Counted from the first letter of the stretch, positions 49,778-58,990 are shown. The stretch is 64,000 bases of DNA from an uncultured Erysipelotrichaceae bacterium (GCA_902786245.1 CADABS010000007.1:32665-96664); one strand, 5' to 3'. Numbers and translations are program-made. Notes: generated from the sequence alone by a model not told the origin.

Positions 49778-50173
49778 ATGACGAACAAAATCAAGAAAAT
49801 TCTCTCCGGCTGTATGATCGGAGGCGACATTCTGCTGATGGCCGCATTTATCTTTGATCTGTTTACCTGGCAGGATATCGGTGCCGGCGCAGATCTGTTT
49901 CTGACCGCCTTCCTTGCGGCAGATGCGCTGATGTCCATGGACTATATCCGTACCCTCAACCGCCAGGATCAGGTCAGGCAGGACCAGAAGGAAGAAGAGA
50001 TGCGGCTGCGGGCGATCCGGGAAGAAAAAGAATTATCCCGCAGACAGAACCGCATGGATCAGGAAATGGCTGAAAGCATCCGCAGCAGCAGAAGACTCGA
50101 GGATATGTCCGTGGAGGAACTCCGGGATCTTCTCCGGCAGAAAGAATCCGTATATGAAAAGGCTGAGCGCTGA
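49778..50173 (+). CDS. Small membrane protein with coiled-coil tail
   Basis: A 131-residue protein with two membrane helices (ILSGCMIGGDILLMAAFIFDL and ADLFLTAFLAADALMSM) and a long charged, helical cytoplasmic tail (RQDQVRQDQKEEEMRLRAIR, MSVEELRDLLRQKESVYEK) likely forming a coiled coil. It starts two bases after the ACT protein stop and is probably co-transcribed. Function unknown. Confidence 0.7.
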   Translation: MTNKIKKILSGCMIGGDILLMAAFIFDLFTWQDIGAGADLFLTAFLAADALMSMDYIRTLNRQDQVRQDQKEEEMRLRAIREEKELSRRQNRMDQEMAESIRSSRRLEDMSVEELRDLLRQKESVYEKAER

Positions 50174-50188
50174 GCTCCGCCTTTTTCA
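50157..50188. terminator. Bidirectional terminator after the threonine operon
   Basis: GAAAAGGC / GCCTTTTTC stem around a loop containing the stop codon of the coiled-coil gene. Serves the convergent lipoprotein gene ending at 50191 too. Confidence 0.8.
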
Positions 50189-50190
50189 TT

Positions 50191-50796
50191 CTATCCGTCC
50201 TTCAACTGATAAACATCAAATAATCCGCGGTAGATTTCCTTCAGTTCTTCTGTCTGTTTCTCTGTCAGTCTGTCCGTTCCCGTATAATCATCTGTCAGCG
50301 AAATATGGAATGCTTTGATCTCTCCGTCAATCACCGTCATGACTGCCGGCACATTGAATTCCCTCTCGCCGCTGGAGGGGTTATATACCGTTGTCTTCTC
50401 AATGCATTCCATGAAATGATCCATCAGCGCAGTCCGTTCTTCTTTTGGCCAATCAGAATAATCCTGCCCGTATACATCGATATAGTAGACAGGCGTATTG
50501 TATTCCCGGGCAATTTCATTGAGCACGGGCACTGCGTTATTGCAGAAACGGCAGGTCGTATAGCTGTAGAAAAGAATGCCGTCTCCCTTCTCATCAAACA
50601 GGCGCAGCGATTCTTCCAGTGTCACCTGGATGAATGACGGATCATCGTCTTCCAGCCAGTAATAGGCGGACATGTCTGTTCCCTCTGAATGCAGGATGAC
50701 CTCCTGCTCCTCAGGTTCTGCGCATCCGCAGAAAAACGGCAATACGGATATTGCCATGATGCATATCAATACGCTGTAAAACGGATGTTTTTTCAT
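50191..50796 (-). CDS. Thioredoxin-like lipoprotein
   Basis: A 201-residue exported protein. The signal peptide ends in FFCGC, with Cys25 as the lipidation site. The thioredoxin fold carries the redox pair in TTCRFCNNAVPVLNE and cis-Pro in VPAVMTVIDG. It should act on thiols or disulfides outside the membrane. The ATG overlaps the stop of the preceding lipoprotein gene (ATGA), so the two lipoproteins probably work together. Confidence 0.85.
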   Translation of the reverse strand: MKKHPFYSVLICIMAISVLPFFCGCAEPEEQEVILHSEGTDMSAYYWLEDDDPSFIQVTLEESLRLFDEKGDGILFYSYTTCRFCNNAVPVLNEIAREYNTPVYYIDVYGQDYSDWPKEERTALMDHFMECIEKTTVYNPSSGEREFNVPAVMTVIDGEIKAFHISLTDDYTGTDRLTEKQTEELKEIYRGLFDVYQLKDG

Positions 50797-51251
50797 AGAC
50801 TCTTTCTGCGCAGATCTTCAAAGTATTCCTTCAACGCGGACAGATCCTGTATTTCTTTCAGGTCTGATGCGATGATCAGGCATTTCAGTTTTCCTCCATC
50901 ATTGATTTCAACATATACCGCTTCTTCCGTGATCGTGGAATTCTGATGCGGCGTGCTGAAATCCATCCAGCTGATGGTGCGGCTGCCATTCTGCAGCAGA
51001 TATTCCGGGATCGAATCAAATCCCTCGGTGATATCGGTTTTCCCTTCTGCAGCCTGCAGAGCGGACAGCGCTTCAAAGACCGCATTGAATTTCTGCAGTG
51101 CCTCGGGATCATCGGTATCGGTTTCAACGGTGACAACGGGGTCGGTCTGATCGGTGAATATCACTTTCTCTTCTGCATTCTGTTTTTCGGCTGTGCATGC
51201 ACACAGAAGAATCACGCAGATGCACAGCAGACCGGGCAGAATCTTTTTCAT
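50793..51251 (-). CDS. Putative lipoprotein
   Basis: A 152-residue exported protein with signal MKKILPGLLCICVILLCAC; lipidation is at the last Cys. The mature part has a short Glu/Asp/Thr-rich linker and about 110 residues I do not recognise, including LQKFNAVFEALSALQAAEGK and VYVEINDGGKLKCLIIASDL. Coupled with the thioredoxin-like lipoprotein gene. Confidence 0.7.
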   Translation of the reverse strand: MKKILPGLLCICVILLCACTAEKQNAEEKVIFTDQTDPVVTVETDTDDPEALQKFNAVFEALSALQAAEGKTDITEGFDSIPEYLLQNGSRTISWMDFSTPHQNSTITEEAVYVEINDGGKLKCLIIASDLKEIQDLSALKEYFEDLRRKSL

Positions 51252-51310
51252 ATGAGATCATCCTCCTGTTCTGTTCTGCATCCATAACAGTGTACAGAAC
51301 AGCGGTTTTC

Positions 51311-51718
51311 TTACATATCGACGCCGGCGAATTCTTTCCGGTTGTGTTCCAGGACTTCCTCTTCGATCCAGGCCATGATCAGATTGACGATTTTCTCCTG
51401 CTGTTCTTCTGTGAGCTCTGTGTTCTGCTGTACCCTGTACCATTTATACAGACAGCTCCGGCAGCACGTCCCGGTCGCATGGCGGGCAATGAATACCGGA
51501 TGGCCTTTCATCGGTGTCTGTTTTCCGTCATTGGGAATGACTGCCGGGGCAAGGTTTTTGCGGATCATATCCCGGGCATGCCGGCGGACCGTATCCATTC
51601 CTTTTTCTTCGATATATCTGAAATCTTTGTCTTTGAGATGAAAAGACGAACGGAATCTGGATTTCTTCAGCTTCCGGAGCGCTTCCTGTCTTGTCTGCAC
51701 GTCAGTCCCCGATGACAT
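51311..51718 (-). CDS. DUF4186 family protein
   Basis: A 135-residue cytoplasmic protein. The core is complete: LKKSRFRSSFHLKDKDFRYI, HARDMI, NDGKQTPMKGHPVFIARHAT and CCRSCLYKWYRV, the last three Cys possibly binding a metal. The family has no known function. It overlaps the M20 peptidase gene by 17 bases, so the two are coupled. Confidence 0.88.
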   Translation of the reverse strand: MSSGTDVQTRQEALRKLKKSRFRSSFHLKDKDFRYIEEKGMDTVRRHARDMIRKNLAPAVIPNDGKQTPMKGHPVFIARHATGTCCRSCLYKWYRVQQNTELTEEQQEKIVNLIMAWIEEEVLEHNRKEFAGVDM

Positions 51719-53099
51719 GGGGCTTGATTTCTTCCGGAATCAGGCATTCGTAGGATTCCCCCATCAGTCTTTCTTTGAATTCCGCTTTTGCCTGTTCGAT
51801 CAGGGACGGATCTTCAAACAGTTTTTCCGCCGTCCGTGCCATGACTTCCGCTGCCTTATACATGCCTTTATGGGCAATAGAGGATTTGCCCTGGGCAACC
51901 CATTGCCAGGAGTGGGCACCGGCTCCGTAGCTGTAGCATGCGGTATTCAGCGTCGCTGTCGGAACGACCCAGCTGACATCGCCGACATCGGTGCTGCCCA
52001 TCTCGCAGATATCCGAGGAATTGACTTCAACGATATAATCGCAGAGGTCGGAAGTGCGCATATTGTTCAGAAGCTTTCTTTTGTCTTTGACATAGACCGG
52101 TATGTCATCGATGGTTTCCGGCATCTCATAGGAGTCATGGAATTTCTTTGCATAGGCTCTTTCTTCTTCGGTATAGACAGGTGCACCGCATTCCGTAAAG
52201 GACTGTTCCATGACCTTTTCCAGGGTTTCATTGATCACGGTATTGCTTAAGCCTTCATCAAAGATGACATCCAGAGATGTCTCTGTCATCAGGGCAGCGC
52301 CTTTGGCGATATTGACGACCCGTTCATACAGTTTCCGGCATTTGGAATTGGCCGTGGAACGGATCAGGTATTTGACCTCCGCCTCTGCCTGTACGACATT
52401 GGGTGATTTTCCGCCGCTGTTTGTAATGGCATAGTGGACTCTGTCCGTGCTTTCCATGTGTTCCCTGAGATAATTGACACCGATATCCATGAGTTCCACC
52501 GCATCCAGTGCGCTTCTTCCCTTTTCCGGAGAACCGGCCGCATGGGAGGCAATGCCATGGAACCGGAAATAGCACTGGATACAGCTCTGGGAGCTGCCGG
52601 TCGCAACCGCATGGATCGTAGACGGATGCCATGTCAAAGCAATATCGGTATCTTTGAAAACACCGTCCCTTGCCATATAGGCCTTGCCTGATCCGCTCTC
52701 TTCCGCCGGGCATCCATAGACGATGACCGTTCCTTCTCTGCCGGTTTCCTTCAGATAATCTCTGACCATCAGGGCAGCCCCGATGGCACCGGTACCGAGC
52801 AGATGATGGCCGCAGCCATGGCCCATTTCATTCCCGTCCGGATGGTATTCGCTGCAGTCTGCCTCCTGGCCAAGACCGTACAGTGCATCGAATTCGCCGA
52901 GGAAGGCAATGACCGGTTTTCCGCTTCCCCAGGAAGCACTGTATCCTGTCATCGTATCTGCGATATTCTCAGTGATTTCAAAGCCCTGTTCTTTCAGGAA
53001 GGATCTCTGGATCCGGCTGGATTCCTTTTCCAGAAATCCGGGTTCGGGATGATTCCATACTTCATCTGCGATACGGCTGAGTTCCTGCATGTATTTCAT
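51702..53099 (-). CDS. M20-family amidohydrolase, p-aminobenzoyl-glutamate hydrolase-like
   Basis: A 465-residue zinc peptidase/amidohydrolase of the AbgB/PM20D type. Metal ligands lie in MGHGCGHHLLGTG, YGCPAEESGSGK and the late GAGAHSWQWVAQGKSSIAHKG; the dimerisation insert includes GIASHAAGSPEKGRSALDA. Start chosen at 53099 because AGGAG is 8 bases upstream; the ATG at 53105 is too close. It probably cleaves N-acyl or aminobenzoyl amino acids in the cytoplasm. Confidence 0.9.
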   Translation of the reverse strand: MKYMQELSRIADEVWNHPEPGFLEKESSRIQRSFLKEQGFEITENIADTMTGYSASWGSGKPVIAFLGEFDALYGLGQEADCSEYHPDGNEMGHGCGHHLLGTGAIGAALMVRDYLKETGREGTVIVYGCPAEESGSGKAYMARDGVFKDTDIALTWHPSTIHAVATGSSQSCIQCYFRFHGIASHAAGSPEKGRSALDAVELMDIGVNYLREHMESTDRVHYAITNSGGKSPNVVQAEAEVKYLIRSTANSKCRKLYERVVNIAKGAALMTETSLDVIFDEGLSNTVINETLEKVMEQSFTECGAPVYTEEERAYAKKFHDSYEMPETIDDIPVYVKDKRKLLNNMRTSDLCDYIVEVNSSDICEMGSTDVGDVSWVVPTATLNTACYSYGAGAHSWQWVAQGKSSIAHKGMYKAAEVMARTAEKLFEDPSLIEQAKAEFKERLMGESYECLIPEEIKPHVIGD

Positions 53100-53178
53100 A
53101 ATCATTTCTCCTGCTATGCCTATCATTATACAGGCAGACGTCTGTTTTTTGTTTCCAAAGGCTGTGCGTACATTCTTA

Positions 53179-53187
53179 TGCTAGAAT
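53179..53187 (+). promoter_or_regulatory. Extended -10 promoter of the REC-EAL/Hpt operon
   Basis: TGC-TAGAAT, 30 bases before the ATG at 53218. Confidence 0.55.
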
Positions 53188-53217
53188 GATAGTAATACTG
53201 CAAATGGAGGTCTGCCA

Positions 53218-54927
53218 ATGACTGCGTTCCCGAACCAGGCCATCAGCCGGAAAAGAAATGTGCTGATCGTTGAAGACGAAGAAATCAATGCCAGAATGCT
53301 GGCGATGATCCTGTCTGAACGCTATGCCTGTATGACCGCCGGCAACGGCCGGGAGGCACTGGAGATGATCCGGGAGAATCCGGCTGTGATCTCACTGATC
53401 ATGCTGGATCTGAACATGCCGGTCATGGACGGTCTGACCCTGCTGAACATACTGCATAATGACAGCGTATTGAAAAGAATACCGGTCATTGTCCTGACAT
53501 CGGAAACAAAAGCAGAAGTACAGTGTCTTCAGTACGGAGCCGTCGATTTTATCAAAAAACCATATGACATGCCGGATGTGATTCTTGCCCGTGTACAGAG
53601 GATCATCGAACTGGCCGAAGACAGGCAGCTGATCGAAGACGTTGAGCTTGATCCGCTGTCCGGTCTGTATACAAAACAGTTTTTCCGGGAATATGTATCC
53701 TATATGGACCGGTACAACCCGGATGAGAAAATGGATCTGATCGCATGCAATATCGATCATTTCCATCTGCTGAACGAAATGTACGGCAGAGCATTCGGCG
53801 ATCAGATTCTCCGTCAGATCGGCGAAGCAGTCCTGCTGTTTCTGAAAAAGCATCCGGGCCTGGCCTGCCGCAATGAAGCAGATCAGTTCTATATCTACTG
53901 CCGCCATCTGCCCTCCGAGGATGATCTGCAGGAACTGATATCCGCTGCCGCCCGCAATGATACGCGGATCCGGGTGCGGATGCGGACAGGGATCTTTCCG
54001 CTGTGTGACAAGTCCATCGACGCTGAGACAAGAATGGACAATGTAAAAGCCGCATGCGATTCCCTGCGCGGCGACCGCAGCAGAAATACTGCTGTCTATA
54101 ATCCGGATCTGCACAATGAAGAACTGTTTCAGGAACGTCTGCTCATCGACATGGAAGATGCACTGCGGGAAAAGCAGTTCCGGATATACTACCAGCCGAA
54201 ATTCGACATCCGCAATGACACACCGGTACTGAACAGCCTGGAAGCGCTGATCCGCTGGGACCACCCTTCGCTCGGTCTGCTTACACCCGGCCGGTTTGTG
54301 CCGATGTTTGAGAAAAACGGACTGGTCAGAACCCTGGACTATTATGTCTGGAAAGAAACAGCAGCCCAGCTGGCGGAATGGAAACGGAAATACGGTCTTC
54401 CGGTCAGTGTTTCCGTCAACGTATCGCGCATCGATCTGTTCGATCCTCAGCTTCCGGATATCATCCGGGATATTATCGAAAGCAACGGCCTGCAGAAACA
54501 TGATCTGCATCTGGAAATCACCGAATCCGCATACAGCGATGAATTCGAAACCGTGCGGCAGGCAGTGCAGTCGCTGCAGAATTCCGGATTTCTGATCGAA
54601 ATGGATGATTTCGGCACCGGCTATTCATCGCTGGCCGTGATCAATACCCTGCCGGTCGATATTCTGAAACTGGATATGCAGTTTATCAAAAACATTCACA
54701 CCGATGCAAAAAGCTATGAACTGCTGAAGCTTCTGATCGGAATTGCCCGGTTCATCCATGCGCCTGTGATTGCGGAAGGTGCGGAAACCGAAGAACAGGT
54801 ATCTCTGCTGAAAGAGGCGGGATGCGATATTGTACAGGGATACTGGTTTGACGGTCCTCTGACCGCTGAACAGTTTGAGCATAAGTATCTGTCAAGGAAA
54901 GGAAATGAAAAGCATGTTAACGATTGA
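53218..54927 (+). CDS. Receiver / degenerate GGDEF / EAL response regulator
   Basis: A 569-residue cytoplasmic protein. Residues 13-130 are a receiver with Asp64 (IMLDLNMPVMDG) and Lys near 115 (IKKPYD). A GGDEF-like domain follows, but the signature is RNEAD (CRNEADQFYIYC), so it cannot make cyclic-di-GMP. The C-terminal EAL domain is intact: LEALIRWDHP, SVNVSRIDL, EITESAYSD, DDFGTGYSSLA, VDILKLDMQFI and IAEGAETEEQV. It should degrade cyclic-di-GMP, controlled by phosphorylation. An Hpt gene overlaps its end. GGAGG before the ATG. Confidence 0.94.
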   Translation: MTAFPNQAISRKRNVLIVEDEEINARMLAMILSERYACMTAGNGREALEMIRENPAVISLIMLDLNMPVMDGLTLLNILHNDSVLKRIPVIVLTSETKAEVQCLQYGAVDFIKKPYDMPDVILARVQRIIELAEDRQLIEDVELDPLSGLYTKQFFREYVSYMDRYNPDEKMDLIACNIDHFHLLNEMYGRAFGDQILRQIGEAVLLFLKKHPGLACRNEADQFYIYCRHLPSEDDLQELISAAARNDTRIRVRMRTGIFPLCDKSIDAETRMDNVKAACDSLRGDRSRNTAVYNPDLHNEELFQERLLIDMEDALREKQFRIYYQPKFDIRNDTPVLNSLEALIRWDHPSLGLLTPGRFVPMFEKNGLVRTLDYYVWKETAAQLAEWKRKYGLPVSVSVNVSRIDLFDPQLPDIIRDIIESNGLQKHDLHLEITESAYSDEFETVRQAVQSLQNSGFLIEMDDFGTGYSSLAVINTLPVDILKLDMQFIKNIHTDAKSYELLKLLIGIARFIHAPVIAEGAETEEQVSLLKEAGCDIVQGYWFDGPLTAEQFEHKYLSRKGNEKHVND

Positions 54928-55255
54928 AAAACTGAAAGACTACGGCGCCGATATCGACGAAGCTCTGACCCGCTGCATGGGAAAAGAAGACTTCTACATC
55001 ATGCTGTGCGGCATGGTCAAAGATGACAAAAACTTTGAAGGTCTGAAAACCGCACTGGCAGAGAATGATCTCAAAAAAGGATTCGAAGCCGCCCATGCCC
55101 TGAAAGGTGTCGTATCCAATCTTGCCCTGAAGCCGCTGCTTGAACCGGTCGTTGAGATCACGGAACTGCTGCGTTCAGGAACCGAGATGGATTATACGGA
55201 GCTGCTGGACAGAATCGAAAAAGAAAAGAACAGATTCCTCGATCTGTTCAATTGA
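54914..55255 (+). CDS. Histidine phosphotransfer (Hpt) protein
   Basis: A 113-residue helical protein with phospho-accepting His61 in AAHALKGVVSNL, the Hpt signature. It relays phosphate between receiver domains, probably linking a hybrid kinase to the receiver of the EAL protein whose gene it overlaps by 14 bases. The start at 54914 has AAGGA at good distance; the ATG at 54905 is directly on that site. Confidence 0.9.
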   Translation: MLTIEKLKDYGADIDEALTRCMGKEDFYIMLCGMVKDDKNFEGLKTALAENDLKKGFEAAHALKGVVSNLALKPLLEPVVEITELLRSGTEMDYTELLDRIEKEKNRFLDLFN

Positions 55256-55264
55256 GTGCATATG

Positions 55265-55293
55265 AAAAGGCGAAGAATGTTCTCCGCCTTTTT
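55265..55293. terminator. Bidirectional terminator after the Hpt gene
   Basis: AAAAGGCG / CGCCTTTTT around a loop; both strands carry a T-tract, so it also serves the amidohydrolase gene. Confidence 0.85.
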
Positions 55294-55304
55294 ATATGTC
55301 TGAA

Positions 55305-56444
55305 TTACCGGATGACTTCGCCGTCGATCATGACTGTTTCATAAACGGCGGAGAGTTCAAACGGGCATCCCGCAACGACCAGCAGGTCTGCGTCTTTGCC
55401 TTCTTCGATCGTTCCGACTCTGTCCGCAACGCCGATGTGCTCTGCCGCATTGATCGTGATTGCCTTGAGGGCATCAAACGGATCCATGCCGGCCTTGACT
55501 GCCAGGCCTGCGCATACCGGCAGATATTCCTGCGGAATGACCGGTGAGTCTGTAATGATGGAAACATGGCATCCCTTGGAAGCCAGAATACCGGGTGTTG
55601 TCCAGGACTTGTTCTGCAGTTCGAACTTGGATGCATGTGTCAGGCTCGGTCCGACTGCCATCATATAATCTGTCTTGGCCAGAATATCTGCGATCAGATG
55701 TCCTTCCGTGACATGTTCCAGGGTCAGAAGAACGTCGAATTCCTTAGCCAGACGGATAGCTGTCAGGATGTCATTTGCCTGATGCGCATGCATCTTCAGC
55801 GGGATCTTCTTTTCCATGACCGGAATCATCGCTTCGCACTTGAAGTCAAAAGCAGGCATCTTGGCCGGGTCGCCGTTGGCAGCTGCTTTTCTGGCCATAT
55901 AGTCTCTGGTTTTGAACATCATATTGCGGACAACCGCTGCCGTGGACATACGGGCGGAGTTGCCTTTATCACGGTAGCACCGCTTCGGATTCTCACCCAG
56001 TGCACCCTTCATGGCAATCGGATCTTTGATGATCATATCATCGACACAGATGCCATGTGTCTTGACAGCGATCCATGTGCCGCCGATCGCATTGGAGCTC
56101 CCCTGTCCGGTCGCAACCGTAGTGATACCGCCCAGCGCTGCCTTTTTGACACTCGGATCAAGCGGATTGAAGCTGTCGATCGCTCTGAGATGCGGTGTGC
56201 AGATATCGTTCATTTCATTGTAGTCATGACCTTCAAAGCCGATGCCGTAGCCGTCCAGACCCAGATGGGCATGCGCTTCAACAAAGCCGGGATAGATATC
56301 CTTTCCGGATGCGTCGATGATTTCTTCATCTGCTGAGAAATCCGTGCCGACCGAAGCAATCTTTCCATCCTTGACGAGGATGTCCGCGACATATGCTTCC
56401 GCTTTTACTGCGTCGTGGATTCTTCCGTTTTTAATAACTGTCAT
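55305..56444 (-). CDS. Amidohydrolase (imidazolonepropionase/dihydroorotase-like)
   Basis: A 379-residue metal-dependent hydrolase of the amidohydrolase superfamily. Metal ligands: VEAHAHLGLDG, LKMHAHQAND, LEHVTEGH and the Asp in SIITDSPVIP. The final beta domain has VGTIEEGKDADLLVVAG. It is cytoplasmic, and the substrate is unknown; deacetylase-like and imidazolonepropionase-like enzymes share this pattern. AAGGA lies 8 bases before the ATG at 56444. Single-gene unit. Confidence 0.88.
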   Translation of the reverse strand: MTVIKNGRIHDAVKAEAYVADILVKDGKIASVGTDFSADEEIIDASGKDIYPGFVEAHAHLGLDGYGIGFEGHDYNEMNDICTPHLRAIDSFNPLDPSVKKAALGGITTVATGQGSSNAIGGTWIAVKTHGICVDDMIIKDPIAMKGALGENPKRCYRDKGNSARMSTAAVVRNMMFKTRDYMARKAAANGDPAKMPAFDFKCEAMIPVMEKKIPLKMHAHQANDILTAIRLAKEFDVLLTLEHVTEGHLIADILAKTDYMMAVGPSLTHASKFELQNKSWTTPGILASKGCHVSIITDSPVIPQEYLPVCAGLAVKAGMDPFDALKAITINAAEHIGVADRVGTIEEGKDADLLVVAGCPFELSAVYETVMIDGEVIR

Positions 56445-56521
56445 AAGAGTTCCTTTCATTCAATTGACATTATTATAGTAAACAAAACGCAGATATTGTT
56501 CATAAACGCACCCTTTACCGT

Positions 56522-56557
56522 AAAAAACCAGCCGCAGCTATGTGGCTGCAGCCGGTC
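56522..56557 (-). terminator. Terminator of larC
   Basis: Minus-strand ACCGGCTGCAGC / GCTGCGGCTGGT with a six-base loop, then TTTTTTA, 13 bases after the larC stop. Confidence 0.85.
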
Positions 56558-56569
56558 TGTTTCCCTTAT

Positions 56570-57826
56570 TCAGCGGACTTCCTTTTCGAGTTTTTCTCTG
56601 ATCAGGGCAATCGATGTATTGTTTTCTTCCGCTATGCGGGAGAGATCATCGTATTCGATTTTATGCCGCACGGTCCCATAGCCTTCCGAAGTTTTGATTC
56701 TCACCGGGCCAAGCGATGTTTCAATCGTCGCATTGCCGCGGCTGAGCGCATGTCTGCGGCAGGAGTATTCACGGATGCCGAGCGTTGTCAGATGCATGAA
56801 CATCAGACGCATCAGTTCTTCTTTCTTTGAAGTGGAACTGACGCATGTAAAGACAATGCCTGGTCTGTTTTTCTTCATATGCACCGGTGTGACATATACA
56901 TCCAGCGCGCCGTTTTTGAGCAGAACGTCCATGGCATAGCCGATTTCTTCCGGCGACTGGTCATCGATATTGCATACCAGTTCCACGACTTCGCCGTCAT
57001 CCTCGCTGTCGCCCAGGAATGCCCGTACGCAGTTGGCTGCCTTGAAATCTTTCATACCCATGCCATAGCCGATCTTTTCTGCCCGCATGGCCGGCATGCC
57101 GGTAAAGGACTGCACGAAATACTTCAGCAGAGCTGCACCGGTCGGAGTGCACAGTTCGCCGTCCGCAATACCTTCCACGGTCGGAATGCCCTGCAGCAGA
57201 TAGGCAGTCGCAGGTGCGGGAACCGGCAGGATGCCATGGGCACAGCGTACAAATCCTCTTCCCGTCGATACGGTTGATGCGTAAATACGGTCCGCATTGA
57301 TCTGTTCCATCAGGATGCATACACCGACGACATCGGCAATTGCATCTTTATTTCCGACTTCGTGGAAATGAATCTGATCCACCGCTGAACCATGGGCATG
57401 TGCTTCTGCTTCGGCAATCAGCTGATATACATTCAGCGCATCTGTACGGACTCTTTCACTGATCTGAAGACCATTGAGAATCGTCTCGATATCATGCATC
57501 GATGCATGATGATGATGTTCATGGTCATGCTCGTGATGATGTTCATGGTCGTGATCGTGATGATGCTCATGATCGTGGCCATGTTCGTGATCATGATGGT
57601 GTTCATGTACATCTTCGCTGACTTCTTCTTCACCGTTGACCAGAACATGCATATGAGTGCCTGTTACACCGCATTTGACGGACGGTTCGCAGGATACTTC
57701 GATGCCTTCGAGTCCGATGCTGTTCATTGTTTCGATAAATTTCTGCTGATCAGTCAGTTCGCTCAGCGCTGCCATCAGCATATCGCCGGCCGCGCCCATT
57801 CGGCATTCCAGATACAATGTCTTCAT
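56570..57826 (-). CDS. larC: Nickel-pincer cofactor nickel-insertion protein LarC
   Basis: A 418-residue CTP-dependent nickel insertase that completes the nickel-pincer nucleotide cofactor of lactate racemase and related enzymes. Marks: LYLECRMGAAGDMLMAALSE at the start, a His/Asp-rich metal-binding stretch at about residues 73-110, IHFHEVGNKDAIADVVGV, LCTPTGAALLKYF and ETNIDD-like VCNIDDQSPEEIGYAMDVLL. The gene is one continuous frame; in Lactiplantibacillus plantarum it is made by a frameshift from larC1 and larC2. larA, larB and larE are not in the window. Confidence 0.95.
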   Translation of the reverse strand: MKTLYLECRMGAAGDMLMAALSELTDQQKFIETMNSIGLEGIEVSCEPSVKCGVTGTHMHVLVNGEEEVSEDVHEHHHDHEHGHDHEHHHDHDHEHHHEHDHEHHHHASMHDIETILNGLQISERVRTDALNVYQLIAEAEAHAHGSAVDQIHFHEVGNKDAIADVVGVCILMEQINADRIYASTVSTGRGFVRCAHGILPVPAPATAYLLQGIPTVEGIADGELCTPTGAALLKYFVQSFTGMPAMRAEKIGYGMGMKDFKAANCVRAFLGDSEDDGEVVELVCNIDDQSPEEIGYAMDVLLKNGALDVYVTPVHMKKNRPGIVFTCVSSTSKKEELMRLMFMHLTTLGIREYSCRRHALSRGNATIETSLGPVRIKTSEGYGTVRHKIEYDDLSRIAEENNTSIALIREKLEKEVR

Positions 57827-57835
57827 TCAGTTTTC

Positions 57836-58957
57836 CTATTCTAATGCCGCAGCTGCCTTTTCCAGCCAGGAAGTGATTTCAATGTGCTGCGGGCATGCAT
57901 CTTCGCACTGCAGGCAGTGGATGCAGTCAGAAGCTTTTCCTTTCTCTTTCACCGCTCTTTCATAGCGTTTCTTTGCGTCGTCAAAATCACCGTAGATCAG
58001 ATTCTTGTTCATCGCTGTGAAAATCGACGGAATATCGATCTGCATCGGACATCCGTTTGTGCAGTAATGGCATCCGGTGCACGGGATCTGCTCGATCGAA
58101 GCCAGAATTTCCTGTGCCTTTGCGATCACAGCCTGCTCTTTTTCATCCAGCGGCCTGAAGTCGCTCATGTAGGACAGATTGTCCGCCATCTGTGCGGTAT
58201 TGGACATACCGGAGAGTACGACCATGACATTCTCAAGGCTTGCGACATAGCGCACTGCCCAGGAAGCACAGGACATATCCGGTGCGTTTTCTTTAAACAG
58301 ATTTACGATATCTGCCGGCGGATTGGCCAGGGTGCCGCCTTTGATCGGCTCCATGACTACGACCGGTTTGTTATGCTTTACGCATACTTCATAGCAGCCT
58401 CTGCTCTGTACAGCCGGATTGTCCCAGTCAGCCCAGTTGATCTGCAGCTGTACGAATTCCACATCCGGATGATCATTCAGAATGCCGTCGAGTACTTCCG
58501 GTGTGTCATGGAATGAGAAACCGTAATGTCTGATCAGACCTTTTTCTTTCGCTTCTCTGACAAATCCCCAGACATCATATTCGTCATAGAATTTCAGATT
58601 GTCTTTGCCCAGGGCATGAAGCAGGTAGAAATCGAAGTATCCGGCACCGGTACGGTCCAGTGAGACCTGCAGTTCAGCCAGTGCTTCTTCTTTGTTTTTG
58701 GCTGCCCATGCGCCGGCGTTCAGTTTGGATGTCAGATAGTATGAATCACGGGGATGACGCTCAACCAGTGCCTTGCGGGCTGCTTCTTCGCTTCCCTGAT
58801 AGACATAGGCCGTATCAAAATACTTCAGCCCTGCGTCCAGGAACATATCCGTCATTTTCGCTGTCTGTTCAACATCGATCGTGCCGTCTTCGTTTCTGGG
58901 CAGACGCATCAGACCGAAACCGAGTTTCGGGATGTTCAGATCCATTAATGTGCTCAT
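57836..58957 (-). CDS. Aldo/keto reductase with C-terminal 4Fe-4S ferredoxin domain
   Basis: A 373-residue oxidoreductase. The barrel has GFGLMRLPRNEDG, FDTAYVYQGSE, YYLTSKL, FYLLHALGKDN and HYGFSFHD; the C-terminus carries 4Fe-4S motifs CTGCHYCTNGCP and CIHCLQCEDACP. Such fused proteins are common in anaerobes, probably taking electrons from ferredoxins to reduce aldehydes or ketones. Start at 58957 has GAGGA at 9 bases; the ATG at 58963 is too close. It starts 10 bases upstream of larC and may be co-transcribed. Confidence 0.9.
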   Translation of the reverse strand: MSTLMDLNIPKLGFGLMRLPRNEDGTIDVEQTAKMTDMFLDAGLKYFDTAYVYQGSEEAARKALVERHPRDSYYLTSKLNAGAWAAKNKEEALAELQVSLDRTGAGYFDFYLLHALGKDNLKFYDEYDVWGFVREAKEKGLIRHYGFSFHDTPEVLDGILNDHPDVEFVQLQINWADWDNPAVQSRGCYEVCVKHNKPVVVMEPIKGGTLANPPADIVNLFKENAPDMSCASWAVRYVASLENVMVVLSGMSNTAQMADNLSYMSDFRPLDEKEQAVIAKAQEILASIEQIPCTGCHYCTNGCPMQIDIPSIFTAMNKNLIYGDFDDAKKRYERAVKEKGKASDCIHCLQCEDACPQHIEITSWLEKAAAALE

Positions 58958-58990
58958 TTTCATATTCCTCGTCTTTCTGCAAATATTTTA

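Noticed and set aside
57490..57615. Short tandem repeats (ATGATG/GTGATC-like) that resemble a repeat array
   Set aside because: They encode the His/Asp-rich metal-binding stretch of LarC and have no spacers; not a CRISPR array.
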